DNA from: Serratia marcescens
Lineage (GTDB): Bacteria > Pseudomonadota > Gammaproteobacteria > Enterobacterales > Enterobacteriaceae
NCBI GenBank assembly: GCA_015548865.1
Contig: JADMXW010000017.1
Location: forward strand, 86,002-150,001
Length of the DNA: 64,000 bases
Direction of reading: 5' to 3'
Both the position numbers and the translations under genes were made by a program. Shown one piece after another: positions 38,191-47,619 of this stretch. The notes beneath the pieces were generated by a model, which was given only the letters and a program-made list of their open reading frames with translations, was not told where the DNA came from and searched no databases. Position 1 is the first letter of the stretch; every line of letters starts with the position of its first letter.

Positions 38191-39444
38191 TTAAGCATAA
38201 ACAGGGAAACGCTCGCAAATAGCGAGTACTTTTTGTTTCACGCGTTCAATGGTCGCTTCGTCATTGATATTTTCCAATACATCACAGATCCAACCGGCAA
38301 GTTCACGCACTTCAGCTTCTTTGAAGCCACGACGCGTTGCTGCTGGAGTACCGATACGGATCCCCGAGGTAACAAACGGGCTCTTCGGATCGTTCGGGAC
38401 ACTGTTTTTGTTGACGGTAATGTTAGCGCGCCCCAAAGCGGCATCGGCTTCTTTACCCGTCAGATCTTTGCTTACCAAATCGAGCAGGAATAAGTGGTTG
38501 CTGGTACCGCCAGAGACCACATTAAAGCCACGCGCCAAGAAAACGTCAACCATGGCCTTAGCATTCTTCGCTACTTGCTGCTGATAAACCTTAAACTCAG
38601 GCTCCATCGCTTCTTTCAGTGCGACCGCTTTACCCGCGATAACGTGCATCAACGGGCCACCCTGACCACCAGGGAATACGGCAGAGTTCAGCTTCTTATA
38701 CAGCTCTTCATCACCGCCCTTGGCCAGGATCAAGCCACCACGCGGACCCGCCAGCGTTTTATGAGTCGTGGTGGTGACGATATGCGCATGAGGAACCGGG
38801 TTAGGATAAACATCAGCCGCTACCAGACCTGCAACGTGTGCCATATCCACAAACAGATAAGCGCCAATGCTGTCAGCGATTTCACGCATTTTCGCCCAAT
38901 CAACTACACCCGAGTAGGCAGAAAAACCGCCCACAATCATTTTCGGTTTGTGCGTTTGTGCCAGCTCAGCCATTTCTTCGTAATCGATTTTACCGCTTTC
39001 ATCGATACCGTAAGGAATCACTTTGTACAGCTTACCAGACAGGTTAACCGGAGATCCGTGAGTCAGGTGACCACCGTGAGCCAGATTCATACCCAGAATG
39101 GTGTCTCCCGGTTGCAGCAGCGCGGTATACACAGCAAAGTTGGCCTGAGAACCAGAGTGCGGTTGCACGTTAGCATAATCGGCACCGAACAGCGCTTTAG
39201 CACGGTCAATCGCCAGTTGCTCTACGATGTCAACGTATTCGCAGCCACCGTAGTAACGTTTGCCGGGGTATCCTTCCGCATATTTGTTGGTTAACTGAGA
39301 CCCTTGAGCCTGCATAACACGTGGGCTGGTGTAGTTTTCTGACGCGATCAGTTCAATATGTTCTTCCTGACGCACCACTTCTTGCTGCATTGCGTGCCAC
39401 AGTTCGGCATCGTAATCGGCAATATTCATTTCACGCTTTAACAT
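38191..39444 (-). CDS. glyA: Serine hydroxymethyltransferase
   Basis: GlyA interconverts serine and glycine with tetrahydrofolate and is the main source of one-carbon units. From the ATG at 39444 (AGGAG at six bases) the product is 417 residues, the E. coli length, and starts [15 protein letters not shown]. The PLP lysine lies in the segment [16 protein letters not shown] second ATG six bases upstream is too close to the ribosome site. A PurR-type operator is found about 150 bp upstream. Confidence 0.98.
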   Translation of the reverse strand: MLKREMNIADYDAELWHAMQQEVVRQEEHIELIASENYTSPRVMQAQGSQLTNKYAEGYPGKRYYGGCEYVDIVEQLAIDRAKALFGADYANVQPHSGSQANFAVYTALLQPGDTILGMNLAHGGHLTHGSPVNLSGKLYKVIPYGIDESGKIDYEEMAELAQTHKPKMIVGGFSAYSGVVDWAKMREIADSIGAYLFVDMAHVAGLVAADVYPNPVPHAHIVTTTTHKTLAGPRGGLILAKGGDEELYKKLNSAVFPGGQGGPLMHVIAGKAVALKEAMEPEFKVYQQQVAKNAKAMVDVFLARGFNVVSGGTSNHLFLLDLVSKDLTGKEADAALGRANITVNKNSVPNDPKSPFVTSGIRIGTPAATRRGFKEAEVRELAGWICDVLENINDEATIERVKQKVLAICERFPVYA

Positions 39445-39593
39445 CCGCATCTCCTGACTCAGCTAACTATATGTACAGTTAAACGACATAACGTACAGTA
39501 AAACTGCATAAACGGTAAAAATTCCCCGCAGGGTAATGGCCTATAGTGTAAACCGTTTATCCCCTTGCATGATAGGGCTTGACAGAGGTTTTT

Positions 39594-39609
39594 ACGCAAA
39601 CGATTAGCC
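39594..39609 (-). promoter_or_regulatory. Candidate PurR operator upstream of glyA
   Basis: On the minus strand the site reads GGCTAATCGTTTGCGT, nearly the same as the PurR site I recall upstream of E. coli glyA (AGGTAATCGTTTGCGT). It implies purine repression of glyA. Confidence 0.65.
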
Positions 39610-39695
39610 TCAGGCAGAGCAAGGCTTCGAAGCTTAATGAGCGAGTACGTTTGCAAGGGAATTTTCTTCATTTACATCCTGCATTTTCTTCATTT

Positions 39696-39901
39696 TGTAT
39701 TCCCATCACCACCGTAAAATCTCCCCATCGCTTGCTGGCACAAACCCGTCCGACACTCACCGCCCACGTCTATCAGCGAATGAGTAGCCTCCTCCTTAAC
39801 TGAAAAACATTTTCAATATGAGTCATCAGTACGAAGCCTTCTTCAACGCTATCCGCACCTATGGAACCCATATCGACAACCTCTCTGCGCTGGATAAATG
39901 A
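39696..39901 (+). pseudogene. hmp: Remnant of flavohemoglobin gene hmp
   Basis: Two fragments in different frames match the globin domain of E. coli Hmp in order. Fragment 1 (to about 39800) reads ITTVKSPHRLLAQTRPTLTA then HVYQRM, against [20 protein letters not shown] and HFYDRM. Fragment 2 (about 39800-39898) reads LKNIFNMSHQYEAFFNAIRT then YGTHIDNLSALDK, against LKEIFNMSNQ...[21 protein letters not shown]. The start codon, some residues between the fragments and everything after residue 75 or so are missing, and there is a frameshift near 39795. The position and orientation, divergent from glyA, are those of hmp in E. coli, which confirms it as a decayed resident gene. Confidence 0.8.
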
Positions 39902-40014
39902 TTGAGCCCCTGAGAAGCCCTCGCGCTAACCTTATTCACGATCACAAATTTGCGCTCCCGCCCGATCCGGTAATAACAAAAAACGGCATCGATCACAAAA
40001 ATCCGCCGCACCGT

Positions 40015-40034
40015 AATTAAAATAACGTTTCATT
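40015..40034 (+). promoter_or_regulatory. Candidate KdgR operator upstream of paeY
   Basis: AATTAAAATAACGTTTCATT resembles the KdgR box of soft-rot bacteria: the right half (CGTTTCATT) fits perfectly, the left half deviates at two positions. KdgR represses pectinase genes until 2-keto-3-deoxygluconate accumulates, so the site makes sense before a pectin acetylesterase gene. It is about 180 bp from the start codon. Confidence 0.45.
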
Positions 40035-40214
40035 TTTAAAAAACGGGGTTTTACCTTCGTTTATTAGCTCCGCGGCCTGCCTGCATCCCACTTTTTTGGC
40101 CGAACGAACAAGGAGTTTGTGTAAAAATAATTACCACGGGTGCAAGACCATTGCACATACCCAAAACGACGTCGTCTTTTTTACTACTTTTCGCTACAAG
40201 GGATGTATCTGACC

Positions 40215-41852
40215 ATGTCTACACGATTTTCTCACCGTATTACGCTCGCGCTGCTGATTAGCGCTTCCGTGGGATATGCCCACGCACAAAAAAATGCAAC
40301 GTCGGCCACTGAGACGCTGCCTGCTATCGTGTTGGGAGAACACACCACGCTCGAGGGCACTGTTTCACATCGCGATGCACGCTTGCCTGCCACTGTTGTT
40401 GTGAGAGACCAGCAGGGGCATCGTCGCCAAACGCAAACGGATGAACAAGGCCACTATCAGTTAGACATTTCTGAATTGACGGCACCGTTGCGCCTGTCGG
40501 CAGTGGAGTCTGGCGGGAATAACTGCTTGCTGAATAATCAGGCTCGCGCAATCTGCCTAAGCGCCTTACTGCCCACCGCTCAGTCAGGCAAAGGGAACAC
40601 GGCCAATATCAACCCCTTCACCGATCGCATCGCTTCCGACATGGCAGCTGCGGCAGGTTACATTGGCCCCCAACAACTCTCTGATGATACAGGAACACCC
40701 GCGCTCTCAGCAGCAACCTGGAAACAGGCCAATGCCGTCTTTCATGCCGGTTTTGGAGCAGCATTAAAACAAATGGGTATCAATAACCCTTCACATTTTG
40801 ATCCCCTGCACTACCCCATGGCACAGCAAAAAGCCGTTAGCCAACTGGTAGATGTGATCAATCACAATCGTAATTACCACAATGACAGCGGACAAGCCGG
40901 CCATACTGTACTGACGGACAGCGTGTTCCGCCCAATCGTCGGGCTTTCTGCCGATGGTAGCTACGAAGCGCTAGATTACGGCTATGCGCGTCGCCAGTTG
41001 GATGAGATCAAAAAGGCCAAAACACGTATCTTTATCGTGGGCGACTCCACCGCAGCTAACTATGAAAAACTGCGTTTTCCACGCATGGGCTGGGGACAGG
41101 TTTTTGAGCAACAATTCCGTCACGACGGTAGCGTCAAAGTGATCAACGGCGCACGTGCAGGACGCAGTTCACGCGATTTTTTCTATGAAGGTTGGTTCCG
41201 ACAAATGCAGCCTCTGATGCAACCCGGCGACTACATTTTCATCCAGATGGGCCACAACGATCAGAACTGTAACGGTGCCAGAGCTGTACGTGGCGCGGCA
41301 GATGTTGGCAATCTGTGCACCTATCCTAACGATGCAGCAGGCAAGCGCCAATTCCCGCAGGGTAAACCGGATATGTCCTTCCAAAATGCACTGGAGCGTT
41401 ACATTACCTATGCCCGCCAGCATCAGATGATCCCAGTACTGTTGACGCCAACAACACGGGTAAAAGATGCGCAAGGGAAAGATGGTACGCCCGCCGTTCA
41501 CAGCCATTTCACGCGTCAAAATGCCGAAAACGGGTTTGCCTTTATCGGCGACTACAGCCAAACCATCAAAGACACGGCGAAAGCCAACAATGTCCCTTTG
41601 TTGGATATCGAACCCGAGACTATTGCGCTTGCTAACCGGGATAATGGGCAGCACTGGAAGCAGTATTGGTTGGTGATTGATCCGAAACGTTATCCGTACT
41701 ACAAAGATCAGGGCGGCAGCATCACCAAACCGGATACGACCCATTTCCAACAAAAAGGCGCGATTGCCGTAGCCGAGATCGTCGCAGACAGCATTCGCGC
41801 CGACGAAGCGCTGCGTCCTCTGACTGATTATCTACTCAAGAAAAAACACTAA
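40215..41852 (+). CDS. paeY: Secreted pectin acetylesterase / rhamnogalacturonan acetylesterase (PaeY-like)
   Basis: PaeY removes acetyl groups from pectin so that lyases can act. I start at the ATG at 40215, giving 545 residues with a signal peptide (STRFSHRITLALLISASVG, cleavage after AHA). A small beta-domain of the carboxypeptidase-regulatory type follows (about 40-120, GTVSHRDARLPATVVVRD). The C-terminal SGNH/GDSL esterase domain has block I GDST with nucleophile Ser278, block III MGHNDQN and block V with Asp507-x-x-His510 (DTTHFQ). In Dickeya paeY lies directly upstream of pemA, as here, but the neighbouring pel lyase genes are absent from this window. A strong terminator follows the gene. 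Confidence 0.85.
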   Translation: MSTRFSHRITLALLISASVGYAHAQKNATSATETLPAIVLGEHTTLEGTVSHRDARLPATVVVRDQQGHRRQTQTDEQGHYQLDISELTAPLRLSAVESGGNNCLLNNQARAICLSALLPTAQSGKGNTANINPFTDRIASDMAAAAGYIGPQQLSDDTGTPALSAATWKQANAVFHAGFGAALKQMGINNPSHFDPLHYPMAQQKAVSQLVDVINHNRNYHNDSGQAGHTVLTDSVFRPIVGLSADGSYEALDYGYARRQLDEIKKAKTRIFIVGDSTAANYEKLRFPRMGWGQVFEQQFRHDGSVKVINGARAGRSSRDFFYEGWFRQMQPLMQPGDYIFIQMGHNDQNCNGARAVRGAADVGNLCTYPNDAAGKRQFPQGKPDMSFQNALERYITYARQHQMIPVLLTPTTRVKDAQGKDGTPAVHSHFTRQNAENGFAFIGDYSQTIKDTAKANNVPLLDIEPETIALANRDNGQHWKQYWLVIDPKRYPYYKDQGGSITKPDTTHFQQKGAIAVAEIVADSIRADEALRPLTDYLLKKKH

Positions 41853-41860
41853 GATTTTCT

Positions 41861-41889
41861 CCCCTGAGCTTCTGCTCAGGGGCGTTTTC
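41861..41889 (+). terminator. Rho-independent terminator between paeY and pemA
   Basis: CCCCTGAGC pairs perfectly with GCTCAGGGG over a four-base loop, followed by CGTTTTCC. It should end most paeY transcripts before pemA. Confidence 0.85.
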
Positions 41890-41947
41890 CCATTGTGCAA
41901 ATTGATAGGCTTTACCTCTCGGACACTACAGTTAAGGAATGATCGGT

Positions 41948-43048
41948 ATGTTTAAACCTCTTTCGGGCGCGATCGCGCTGGCTGTTATGGTGGCAGCGCC
42001 CTGGCAGCATGCATTAGCCAGTACAGATGTTAACGCCGTGGTTTCCGCCACAGCACCTGCCGCACCCAATACCTTTAAAACCATTGGTGATGCTCTCGCC
42101 AGCGCCCCCACAGACACAACGCCCTTTGTTATCTACATTAAAAAGGGCACGTACCATGAGCGCCTGGTCATTACACGTCCCAACGTCCATCTCAAAGGCG
42201 AAGATCGTGACCACACCATTATTGCCGTAGACACTGCCGCCGGTGCATTAAAACCAGACGGTTCCAAATGGGGAACATCCGGCAGTTATACGGTGAAGAT
42301 CGATGCGCCTGATTTCAGCGCACGTACGCTGACAATTCGCAACGATTTTGACTATCTGGGCAATGAAGCCAAAAAGAGCGATGAGCCGACCAAGATAAAA
42401 GACACCCAAGCCGTGGCACTGTTAGTGGCAGAGAAAAGCGATCGTGCCTACTTCCATGATGTCAGTCTGGTTGGCTACCAAGACACACTGTATGTCAAAG
42501 GCGGGCGTAGCTTCTTTGAGAAATGCCGCATCAGTGGCACGGTGGATTTTATCTTCGGTAACGGCACAGCGCTGTTTGATGATTGCGACATCGTCGCTCG
42601 TACGCGCGTTAACCCCGGAGATGAATCCTACGGCTACCTGACAGCCCCCAGCACCGATATCAACCAGAAATACGGTTTGGTGATCACCAACAGCCGGGTG
42701 TTCAAAGAAGGTAGCGATGTACCCGCGAAAAGTTATGCGCTCGGCCGCCCTTGGCACCCAACCACCACCTTCCCTGATGGCCGCTATGCCGATCCTAACG
42801 CCATCGGACAAACGGTGTTTATCAACACCCAGATGGACGATGTGATCTATGGCTGGGACAAAATGTCCGGCAAAGATATCAAAGGGGAGAAAATCTGGTT
42901 CCAACCGCAGGATTCGCGTTTCTTCGAATACCAATCAACCGGTGCAGGCGCAGAAAAAAATGACGGACGTCGCCAGCTCACCGCAGAGCAGGCAGCAGAA
43001 TACAGTAAGGAAAAGGTCTTGGATGGCTGGACGCCAACCGCACCTTGA
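41948..43048 (+). CDS. pemA: Secreted pectinesterase (pectin methylesterase) PemA
   Basis: PemA demethylates pectin outside the cell and prepares it for pectate lyases. The ATG at 41948, with AAGGA upstream, gives 366 residues, the length of Dickeya PemA. A signal peptide (FKPLSGAIALAVMVAAPWQH, ALA end) is followed by a right-handed beta-helix of family CE8. Catalytic residues are present: Gln178-Asp179 (VGYQDTLYV), Asp200 (GTVDFIFG) and Arg267/Trp269 (LGRPWHPTTTF). It would leave the cell by the Out type II system in soft-rot bacteria. It is convergent with glnB. Confidence 0.95.
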   Translation: MFKPLSGAIALAVMVAAPWQHALASTDVNAVVSATAPAAPNTFKTIGDALASAPTDTTPFVIYIKKGTYHERLVITRPNVHLKGEDRDHTIIAVDTAAGALKPDGSKWGTSGSYTVKIDAPDFSARTLTIRNDFDYLGNEAKKSDEPTKIKDTQAVALLVAEKSDRAYFHDVSLVGYQDTLYVKGGRSFFEKCRISGTVDFIFGNGTALFDDCDIVARTRVNPGDESYGYLTAPSTDINQKYGLVITNSRVFKEGSDVPAKSYALGRPWHPTTTFPDGRYADPNAIGQTVFINTQMDDVIYGWDKMSGKDIKGEKIWFQPQDSRFFEYQSTGAGAEKNDGRRQLTAEQAAEYSKEKVLDGWTPTAP

Positions 43049-43058
43049 TATTGCGCTC

Positions 43059-43085
43059 CACGATCCCCGTCATGCGGGGATCGTG
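43059..43085. terminator. Shared terminator between pemA and glnB
   Basis: CACGATCCCC pairs perfectly with GGGGATCGTG (10 bp) over a seven-base loop in the 46-bp gap between the convergent genes. T-runs are lacking. Confidence 0.65.
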
Positions 43086-43094
43086 GCTTAAGCA

Positions 43095-43478
<384 letters not shown>

Positions 43479-43530
43479 TCAGTAAAAAACATTCTGTTAA
43501 ACGGTAAAACCAAGAGTGCGCAACGCGCTG

Positions 43531-44868
43531 TCACTCTTTAAAATCGTTGGCATCCAACGCGTGACGTCCGAGCAATTTATAGAATTCGGTGCGGTTACGC
43601 CCCGCCATTCTGGCCGCCTGCGTCACGTTGCCTTTGGCAATTTGTAGCAGCTTACGTAAATAATTCAGCTCAAACTGGTGCCGTGCCTCCACAAAAGTCG
43701 GCAACGCGGTATTCTCACCTTCCAACGCCTGTTCGACCAGCGCATCGTTAATCACCGGAGCACTGGTTAACGCCACGCAGCGCTCAATCACATTCACCAG
43801 TTGACGCACATTACCGGGCCAACTCGCCGTCATCAAGCGTTTCATTGCATCGCTGGAAAAACTGCGAACGAAAGGCTTATGACGATTAGCCGCTTCACGC
43901 AGCAGATGATTAGCCAACAGCGGAATATCCTCGGCCCGTTCATGCAGCGCGGGTAATTTCATGGTCACTACATTTAAACGGTAGTAGAGATCTTCACGAA
44001 ATTCGCCTTTTTCCATCGCAACCGGCAAATCCCGGTGCGTAGCGGAAAGAATACGCACATTGATATCAATATCCCGGTTGCTGCCCAGCGGTCGCACTTT
44101 GCGCTCCTGTAATACACGCAGCAGTTTGACCTGTAGCGACAGCGGCATATCACCTATCTCGTCAAGGAACAATGTTCCCCCTTCAGCCGCCTGAAACAGA
44201 CCGGCGCGACTGCTAACCGCACCGGTAAAAGCCCCTTTGGCATGACCAAACAGTTCAGACTCCAGCAACGGTTCCGGCAATGCGCCACAGTTAATGGCAA
44301 TAAAAGCGTTTTTCGCGCGCGGACTGGCGCTGTGAATCGCCCTTGCCAGCACCTCTTTCCCGGTTCCGCTCTGTCCGTTAATCAGCACGCTGACGTCAGA
44401 CTGGGCCACCAGTTTAGCCTGCTCTAGCAAACGCAGCATCACTGGGCTGCGCGTAACGATAGTTTCCCGCCAATGGGATTCCCCGGCAGGGGCACTGAGC
44501 GCCAGCGCATCATCGATCGCTTTATAAAGTGCATCACGATCCACTGGCTTGGTCAGAAAACCAAACACGCCTTGCTGTGTTGCTGCCACAGCGTCAGGAA
44601 TTGATCCATGGGCAGTCAGAATAATCACTGGTAGCCCTGGCTGTTGCTTCTGTATTTCAGAAAACAGCGCCAGACCATCCATTTCATCCATGCGCAAATC
44701 GCTGATAACTAAATCAATTCTATCGCGAGCCAGCACGCGCAACGCTTCAGCACCGCTTTCAGCCGTCACAACATGAAAACCTTCGCTGGTTAAACGCATA
44801 CCCAGCAGTTTCAGCAAGCTGGGATCGTCATCCACCAGCAGCAAATCAGCCGTTTTTCGAATTGTCAT
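43531..44868 (-). CDS. glrR: Two-component response regulator GlrR (sigma-54 activator)
   Basis: GlrR, phosphorylated by GlrK, activates sigma-54 promoters of glmY and rpoE. The 445-residue protein has a receiver domain (phospho-acceptor Asp57 in VISDLRM), an AAA+ domain with GQSGTGKEVLARAIH Walker A, the sigma-54 contact loop GAFTGA and Walker B GGTLFLDEIGDM, and a C-terminal Fis-type HTH (VTQAARMAGRNRTEFYKLL). It is 14 bp downstream of qseG. Two matching enhancer sites are found before glmY at 47.56 and 47.59 kb. Confidence 0.97.
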   Translation of the reverse strand: MTIRKTADLLLVDDDPSLLKLLGMRLTSEGFHVVTAESGAEALRVLARDRIDLVISDLRMDEMDGLALFSEIQKQQPGLPVIILTAHGSIPDAVAATQQGVFGFLTKPVDRDALYKAIDDALALSAPAGESHWRETIVTRSPVMLRLLEQAKLVAQSDVSVLINGQSGTGKEVLARAIHSASPRAKNAFIAINCGALPEPLLESELFGHAKGAFTGAVSSRAGLFQAAEGGTLFLDEIGDMPLSLQVKLLRVLQERKVRPLGSNRDIDINVRILSATHRDLPVAMEKGEFREDLYYRLNVVTMKLPALHERAEDIPLLANHLLREAANRHKPFVRSFSSDAMKRLMTASWPGNVRQLVNVIERCVALTSAPVINDALVEQALEGENTALPTFVEARHQFELNYLRKLLQIAKGNVTQAARMAGRNRTEFYKLLGRHALDANDFKE

Positions 44869-44882
44869 GGGCGTGTAGGCTC

Positions 44883-45590
44883 CTATTTTGACGCCGCCGG
44901 CGCACTGTGGCGTTCTGCCGCGCCAGACTCATGCGAAGCCGCAGGCTCCGGGAGCTCACTGCTCATCGGCTTGCGCGTAGAAAGCTGACGCTCAATATCC
45001 GTCAGGTTTTCGAGTTTCCGCGTCGTCACATCCAGTTGATATTGCAAATTGCTCTGTTGAACCCGCATCGCTTCGAGCTGTTTGTCGTTAGCTTCCTGCA
45101 AGCGTTGAGTGCGTAAACGCTCATCTGTCAGCGCTAGCCAGAAAGTTTGCTTGTCGTGCCAGGTTTGCAACAGCGGGCGCAATGCCGTAGGAAAATCAGC
45201 CTGATAGACATTCAACCGATCGAGCGCCTGACGCCGTTCTGCTGGCGTGAGTTTAACCTGATCCAGTAAAATACTTTGTTTAAATGCCTGATCCCACGTC
45301 TCACCAGCCAGTGTTTGCGCAGTTTCGCGGGCCTGTAGCGGAGTTAATCGCTCAGCGCAATCCATGGCACGCAGCCAGTAAAGGGCATTATTCATCGCGT
45401 CGCGATCGTCAGTACGCCATAGGCTGTCACAGGGTGTCAGACGGTAATCACTCACTTGTTCTTTCGGTGTGACATTTTCGACATCACGTATCGCAATACG
45501 GTGATGGGTGCTGTCAACGCAACCAGCGAGCAGAGCAAAGAATACCAAAACCAATCCGCGTACCATGCTGTCAAAGCACCATGCTTTCAT
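44883..45590 (-). CDS. qseG: Outer-membrane lipoprotein QseG
   Basis: QseG is a lipoprotein that interacts with and activates the sensor GlrK (QseE). The 235-residue protein has a lipobox LLAGC (Cys24), a helical body and the conserved segment TTRKLENLTDIERQLSTRKP, also found in the E. coli protein. The N-terminus could instead start at residue 9 (MVRGLVLVFF). It lies between glrK (3-bp gap) and glrR (14-bp gap), so the three are one operon. Confidence 0.92.
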   Translation of the reverse strand: MKAWCFDSMVRGLVLVFFALLAGCVDSTHHRIAIRDVENVTPKEQVSDYRLTPCDSLWRTDDRDAMNNALYWLRAMDCAERLTPLQARETAQTLAGETWDQAFKQSILLDQVKLTPAERRQALDRLNVYQADFPTALRPLLQTWHDKQTFWLALTDERLRTQRLQEANDKQLEAMRVQQSNLQYQLDVTTRKLENLTDIERQLSTRKPMSSELPEPAASHESGAAERHSAPAASK

Positions 45591-45593
45591 TTG

Positions 45594-47030
45594 TTACTCA
45601 TTCTCAGCGGTTAGGGGCAATTCAATACGAAAACAGACGTCAGCATAATCCACCGATATCAGGCTCAGTTCCCCTCGCATACGACGAATGCAATCACGCG
45701 CAATGCTCAATCCAAGCCCGCTGCCTTTAACCGCGCCTTTACGCTGATGGCTTCCCTGATAGAAGGGCTCAAAAATCATGCCTTGCTCTGCTTCTGGAAT
45801 TGCCGCGCCATCATTGGCGACGTCAATCTGAACCCGGTGTCCATGCTGGCGACTCCGAATCCAAATGTTACCGGATTCCTTCCCATAGTGCACCGCATTG
45901 GAATAGAGATTGTCGATAACACGCATCAGTAGCGTTGTTTCGGCCCAGCACCGAGTGACATCAAGCTGAGTCTCGGTGTGGATTGCCTTGGTGCGAGCAG
46001 GCAGACTGTGCGAGGACACCACGATATCCACCACTTCATCAATTTCGACAGGCTCCATCTCTGTCGGGGTATCGGCCAGTTTGCGGTTGTAATCAAGCAA
46101 CTGATCGATAAGTTCCAACAGGTGTCGGCTACTGTTATCCAAAATGGCCACGACGTCTTTTTGATCCTGAGTCAATGGTCCGACAACTTCGTCGGCCAGC
46201 AGCGAGGTGCCTTCACGCAGGCTCGCCAACGGCGTTTTCAGTTCATGGGAAATATGGCGTAAAAATTCGTGACGTTGCGACTCCAGCCAGGAAAGGCGTT
46301 CACTCAGCCAAATAATGCGCTGTGCCAACGTTCGAATCTCTCTTGGTCCTTTAAAGGTGCTGGTATTCCCGAGCGAGCGCCCTTCACCCAGGCGTTTTAT
46401 CATGCGTTCCACACCGTTAACCGGCCCAATGATCATTCGGGTAAACAACACCACCAAAAGCAGACTGACCATAAACAACACCAGCGACTGCCAGCCGAAA
46501 AACTTGCCCCGCTCGGCGATACCCTGTTGCAGTTGCTGACCGCGAGAAAACACGACTTCGCGGGTAATTTGCAACAGTTGCGCATTGGCCTGAGAAAATT
46601 GAGTCAGTTGTTCCTGTGCGGCTTTTGAAGGTGTGCTATTGGCGCAATCCAGGTTCGCCAGAAAGGCTAACTGCTGGCTTAACTGTTGATAAGATCGTGG
46701 GTCGGGCAAAACATTTCTGTGCGCTTCCAGCATCTGCGCATACTGTTTGTGTTGGGTTTGGTAGAGGGTTGCCAGCGTGCTGTCATCCAGCACGCAGTAT
46801 TGGCGATAGCTGCGCTCCATCGCCAACGCAGTGCCGCTCATAGCTTCACTGCGACGCGCATCCACCAGCATGGATTTGTTAATGTCCGCAGCTTGTTCGC
46901 TCAGCGTGTCTAGACTTTCATAAGCCTGATAGGCTAGTACCAGCAGCGGCAAGAGCACAAGTAAGAACGCCATAATCACTAATTGGCGCAGAGAGCGCGG
47001 AAATAGACGCCAGCGTTTCAAAGAAATCAT
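45594..47030 (-). CDS. glrK: Two-component sensor kinase GlrK (QseE)
   Basis: GlrK phosphorylates GlrR in response to envelope conditions. The 478-residue inner-membrane protein has two membrane spans (about 14-36 and 177-199) enclosing a periplasmic helical sensor, a HAMP segment, the HisKA phospho-acceptor region FLRHISHELKTPLASLREG, and the HATPase_c domain with N-box RVIDNLYSNAVHYG and the GSGLGLSIARDC G-box. It is the first gene of glrK-qseG-glrR and lies downstream of glmY. Confidence 0.97.
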   Translation of the reverse strand: MISLKRWRLFPRSLRQLVIMAFLLVLLPLLVLAYQAYESLDTLSEQAADINKSMLVDARRSEAMSGTALAMERSYRQYCVLDDSTLATLYQTQHKQYAQMLEAHRNVLPDPRSYQQLSQQLAFLANLDCANSTPSKAAQEQLTQFSQANAQLLQITREVVFSRGQQLQQGIAERGKFFGWQSLVLFMVSLLLVVLFTRMIIGPVNGVERMIKRLGEGRSLGNTSTFKGPREIRTLAQRIIWLSERLSWLESQRHEFLRHISHELKTPLASLREGTSLLADEVVGPLTQDQKDVVAILDNSSRHLLELIDQLLDYNRKLADTPTEMEPVEIDEVVDIVVSSHSLPARTKAIHTETQLDVTRCWAETTLLMRVIDNLYSNAVHYGKESGNIWIRSRQHGHRVQIDVANDGAAIPEAEQGMIFEPFYQGSHQRKGAVKGSGLGLSIARDCIRRMRGELSLISVDYADVCFRIELPLTAENE

Positions 47031-47132
47031 CTCGTTATTTATTCATCCGTCATGATGCTAACGAAGTGGCATAAAAGCGCAATGTTTTTCCCTTAAACAA
47101 CTGGGGGGTGGAGAACAATCAAGACGTGCAGA

Positions 47133-47350
47133 AAAGCGAGCAGGCGCTGCCCGGTTGCATATACGCTAACCGGGCAACTGAATAGGCGGTGCCTCACTCA
47201 ACGTGTCGTCCGATGTTTGATAAAGCTGCATAGCAGACTGTTATCGGTGTAGTGGACGATAGGCACCCTTTCTTGTGGCGTCATTCGGTGTGTTATGAGC
47301 GCAAAGCAAAATCATCAACAGCGCAATCATAACGAGGTGAATGAGCAACG
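47133..47350 (-). ncRNA. glmY: Small regulatory RNA GlmY
   Basis: GlmY protects the homologous sRNA GlmZ by binding RapZ and so raises GlmS synthesis. Evidence: location between purL and glrK as in E. coli; a sigma-54 promoter immediately upstream; and a 5' region GCTCATTCACC followed by TTATG that matches the start of E. coli GlmY as I recall it (GGCTCATTCACCGACTTATG). A strong hairpin, TGCCCGGTT pairing with AACCGGGCA (47148-47176), is followed by CTTTTCT near 47133-47138, which I take as the 3' end. The exact 3' end is uncertain. Confidence 0.75.
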
Positions 47351-47360
47351 CGGAGTATTA

Positions 47361-47376
47361 TGCACCATTCATGCCA
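47361..47376 (-). promoter_or_regulatory. Sigma-54 promoter of glmY
   Basis: On the minus strand TGGCATGAATGGTGCA has the invariant GG at -24 and GC at -12 with the required spacing, and is followed by TAATA as in E. coli glmY. Transcription should start about 12 bases downstream, near 47349. Confidence 0.82.
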
Positions 47377-47393
47377 ATCCGCAATATCGATTT

Positions 47394-47406
47394 TAATTCA
47401 TTGATA
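47394..47406 (-). promoter_or_regulatory. IHF-binding site between enhancer and glmY promoter
   Basis: TATCAATGAATTA on the minus strand fits the IHF consensus (W-ATCAA-N4-TTR) at every position. It lies between the sigma-54 promoter and the GlrR sites, where DNA bending is needed. Confidence 0.65.
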
Positions 47407-47492
47407 AATAATAACTTAAATTTACATGAAACACTAAAAGGACAATGAGACGTCTTTTTTAGCGTCATACCACGCCGTCGAACGCTAAAATC

Positions 47493-47605
47493 TGTCGCCA
47501 AAAAAGACGATTTATGCAGCCCTTGATATCATCACAATAAAATCAATTAATTAAATGTCTCCAAATGGAGACATCAATAAAGCGAATTGTCGTCATATTG
47601 CGACA
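47493..47605 (-). promoter_or_regulatory. GlrR enhancer sites upstream of glmY
   Basis: Two sites fit TGTC-N10-GACA exactly: TGTCTCCAAATGGAGACA (47556-47573) and TGTCGTCATATTGCGACA (47588-47605). A third, TGTC-N9-GACG at 47493-47509, is degenerate. Start-to-start spacing of the two good sites is 32 bp, about three helical turns. Confidence 0.78.
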
Positions 47606-47619
47606 AACCTATTATCCTC

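Larger units (their letters stand above)
39445..40214. other. glyA-paeY intergenic region
   Basis: This 770-bp stretch holds the glyA promoter region with a PurR-type site (39594-39609), a decayed remnant of hmp (39696-39901) and the paeY leader with a candidate KdgR operator (40015-40034). The small open frames in it are the hmp fragments or have no support. Confidence 0.75.
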
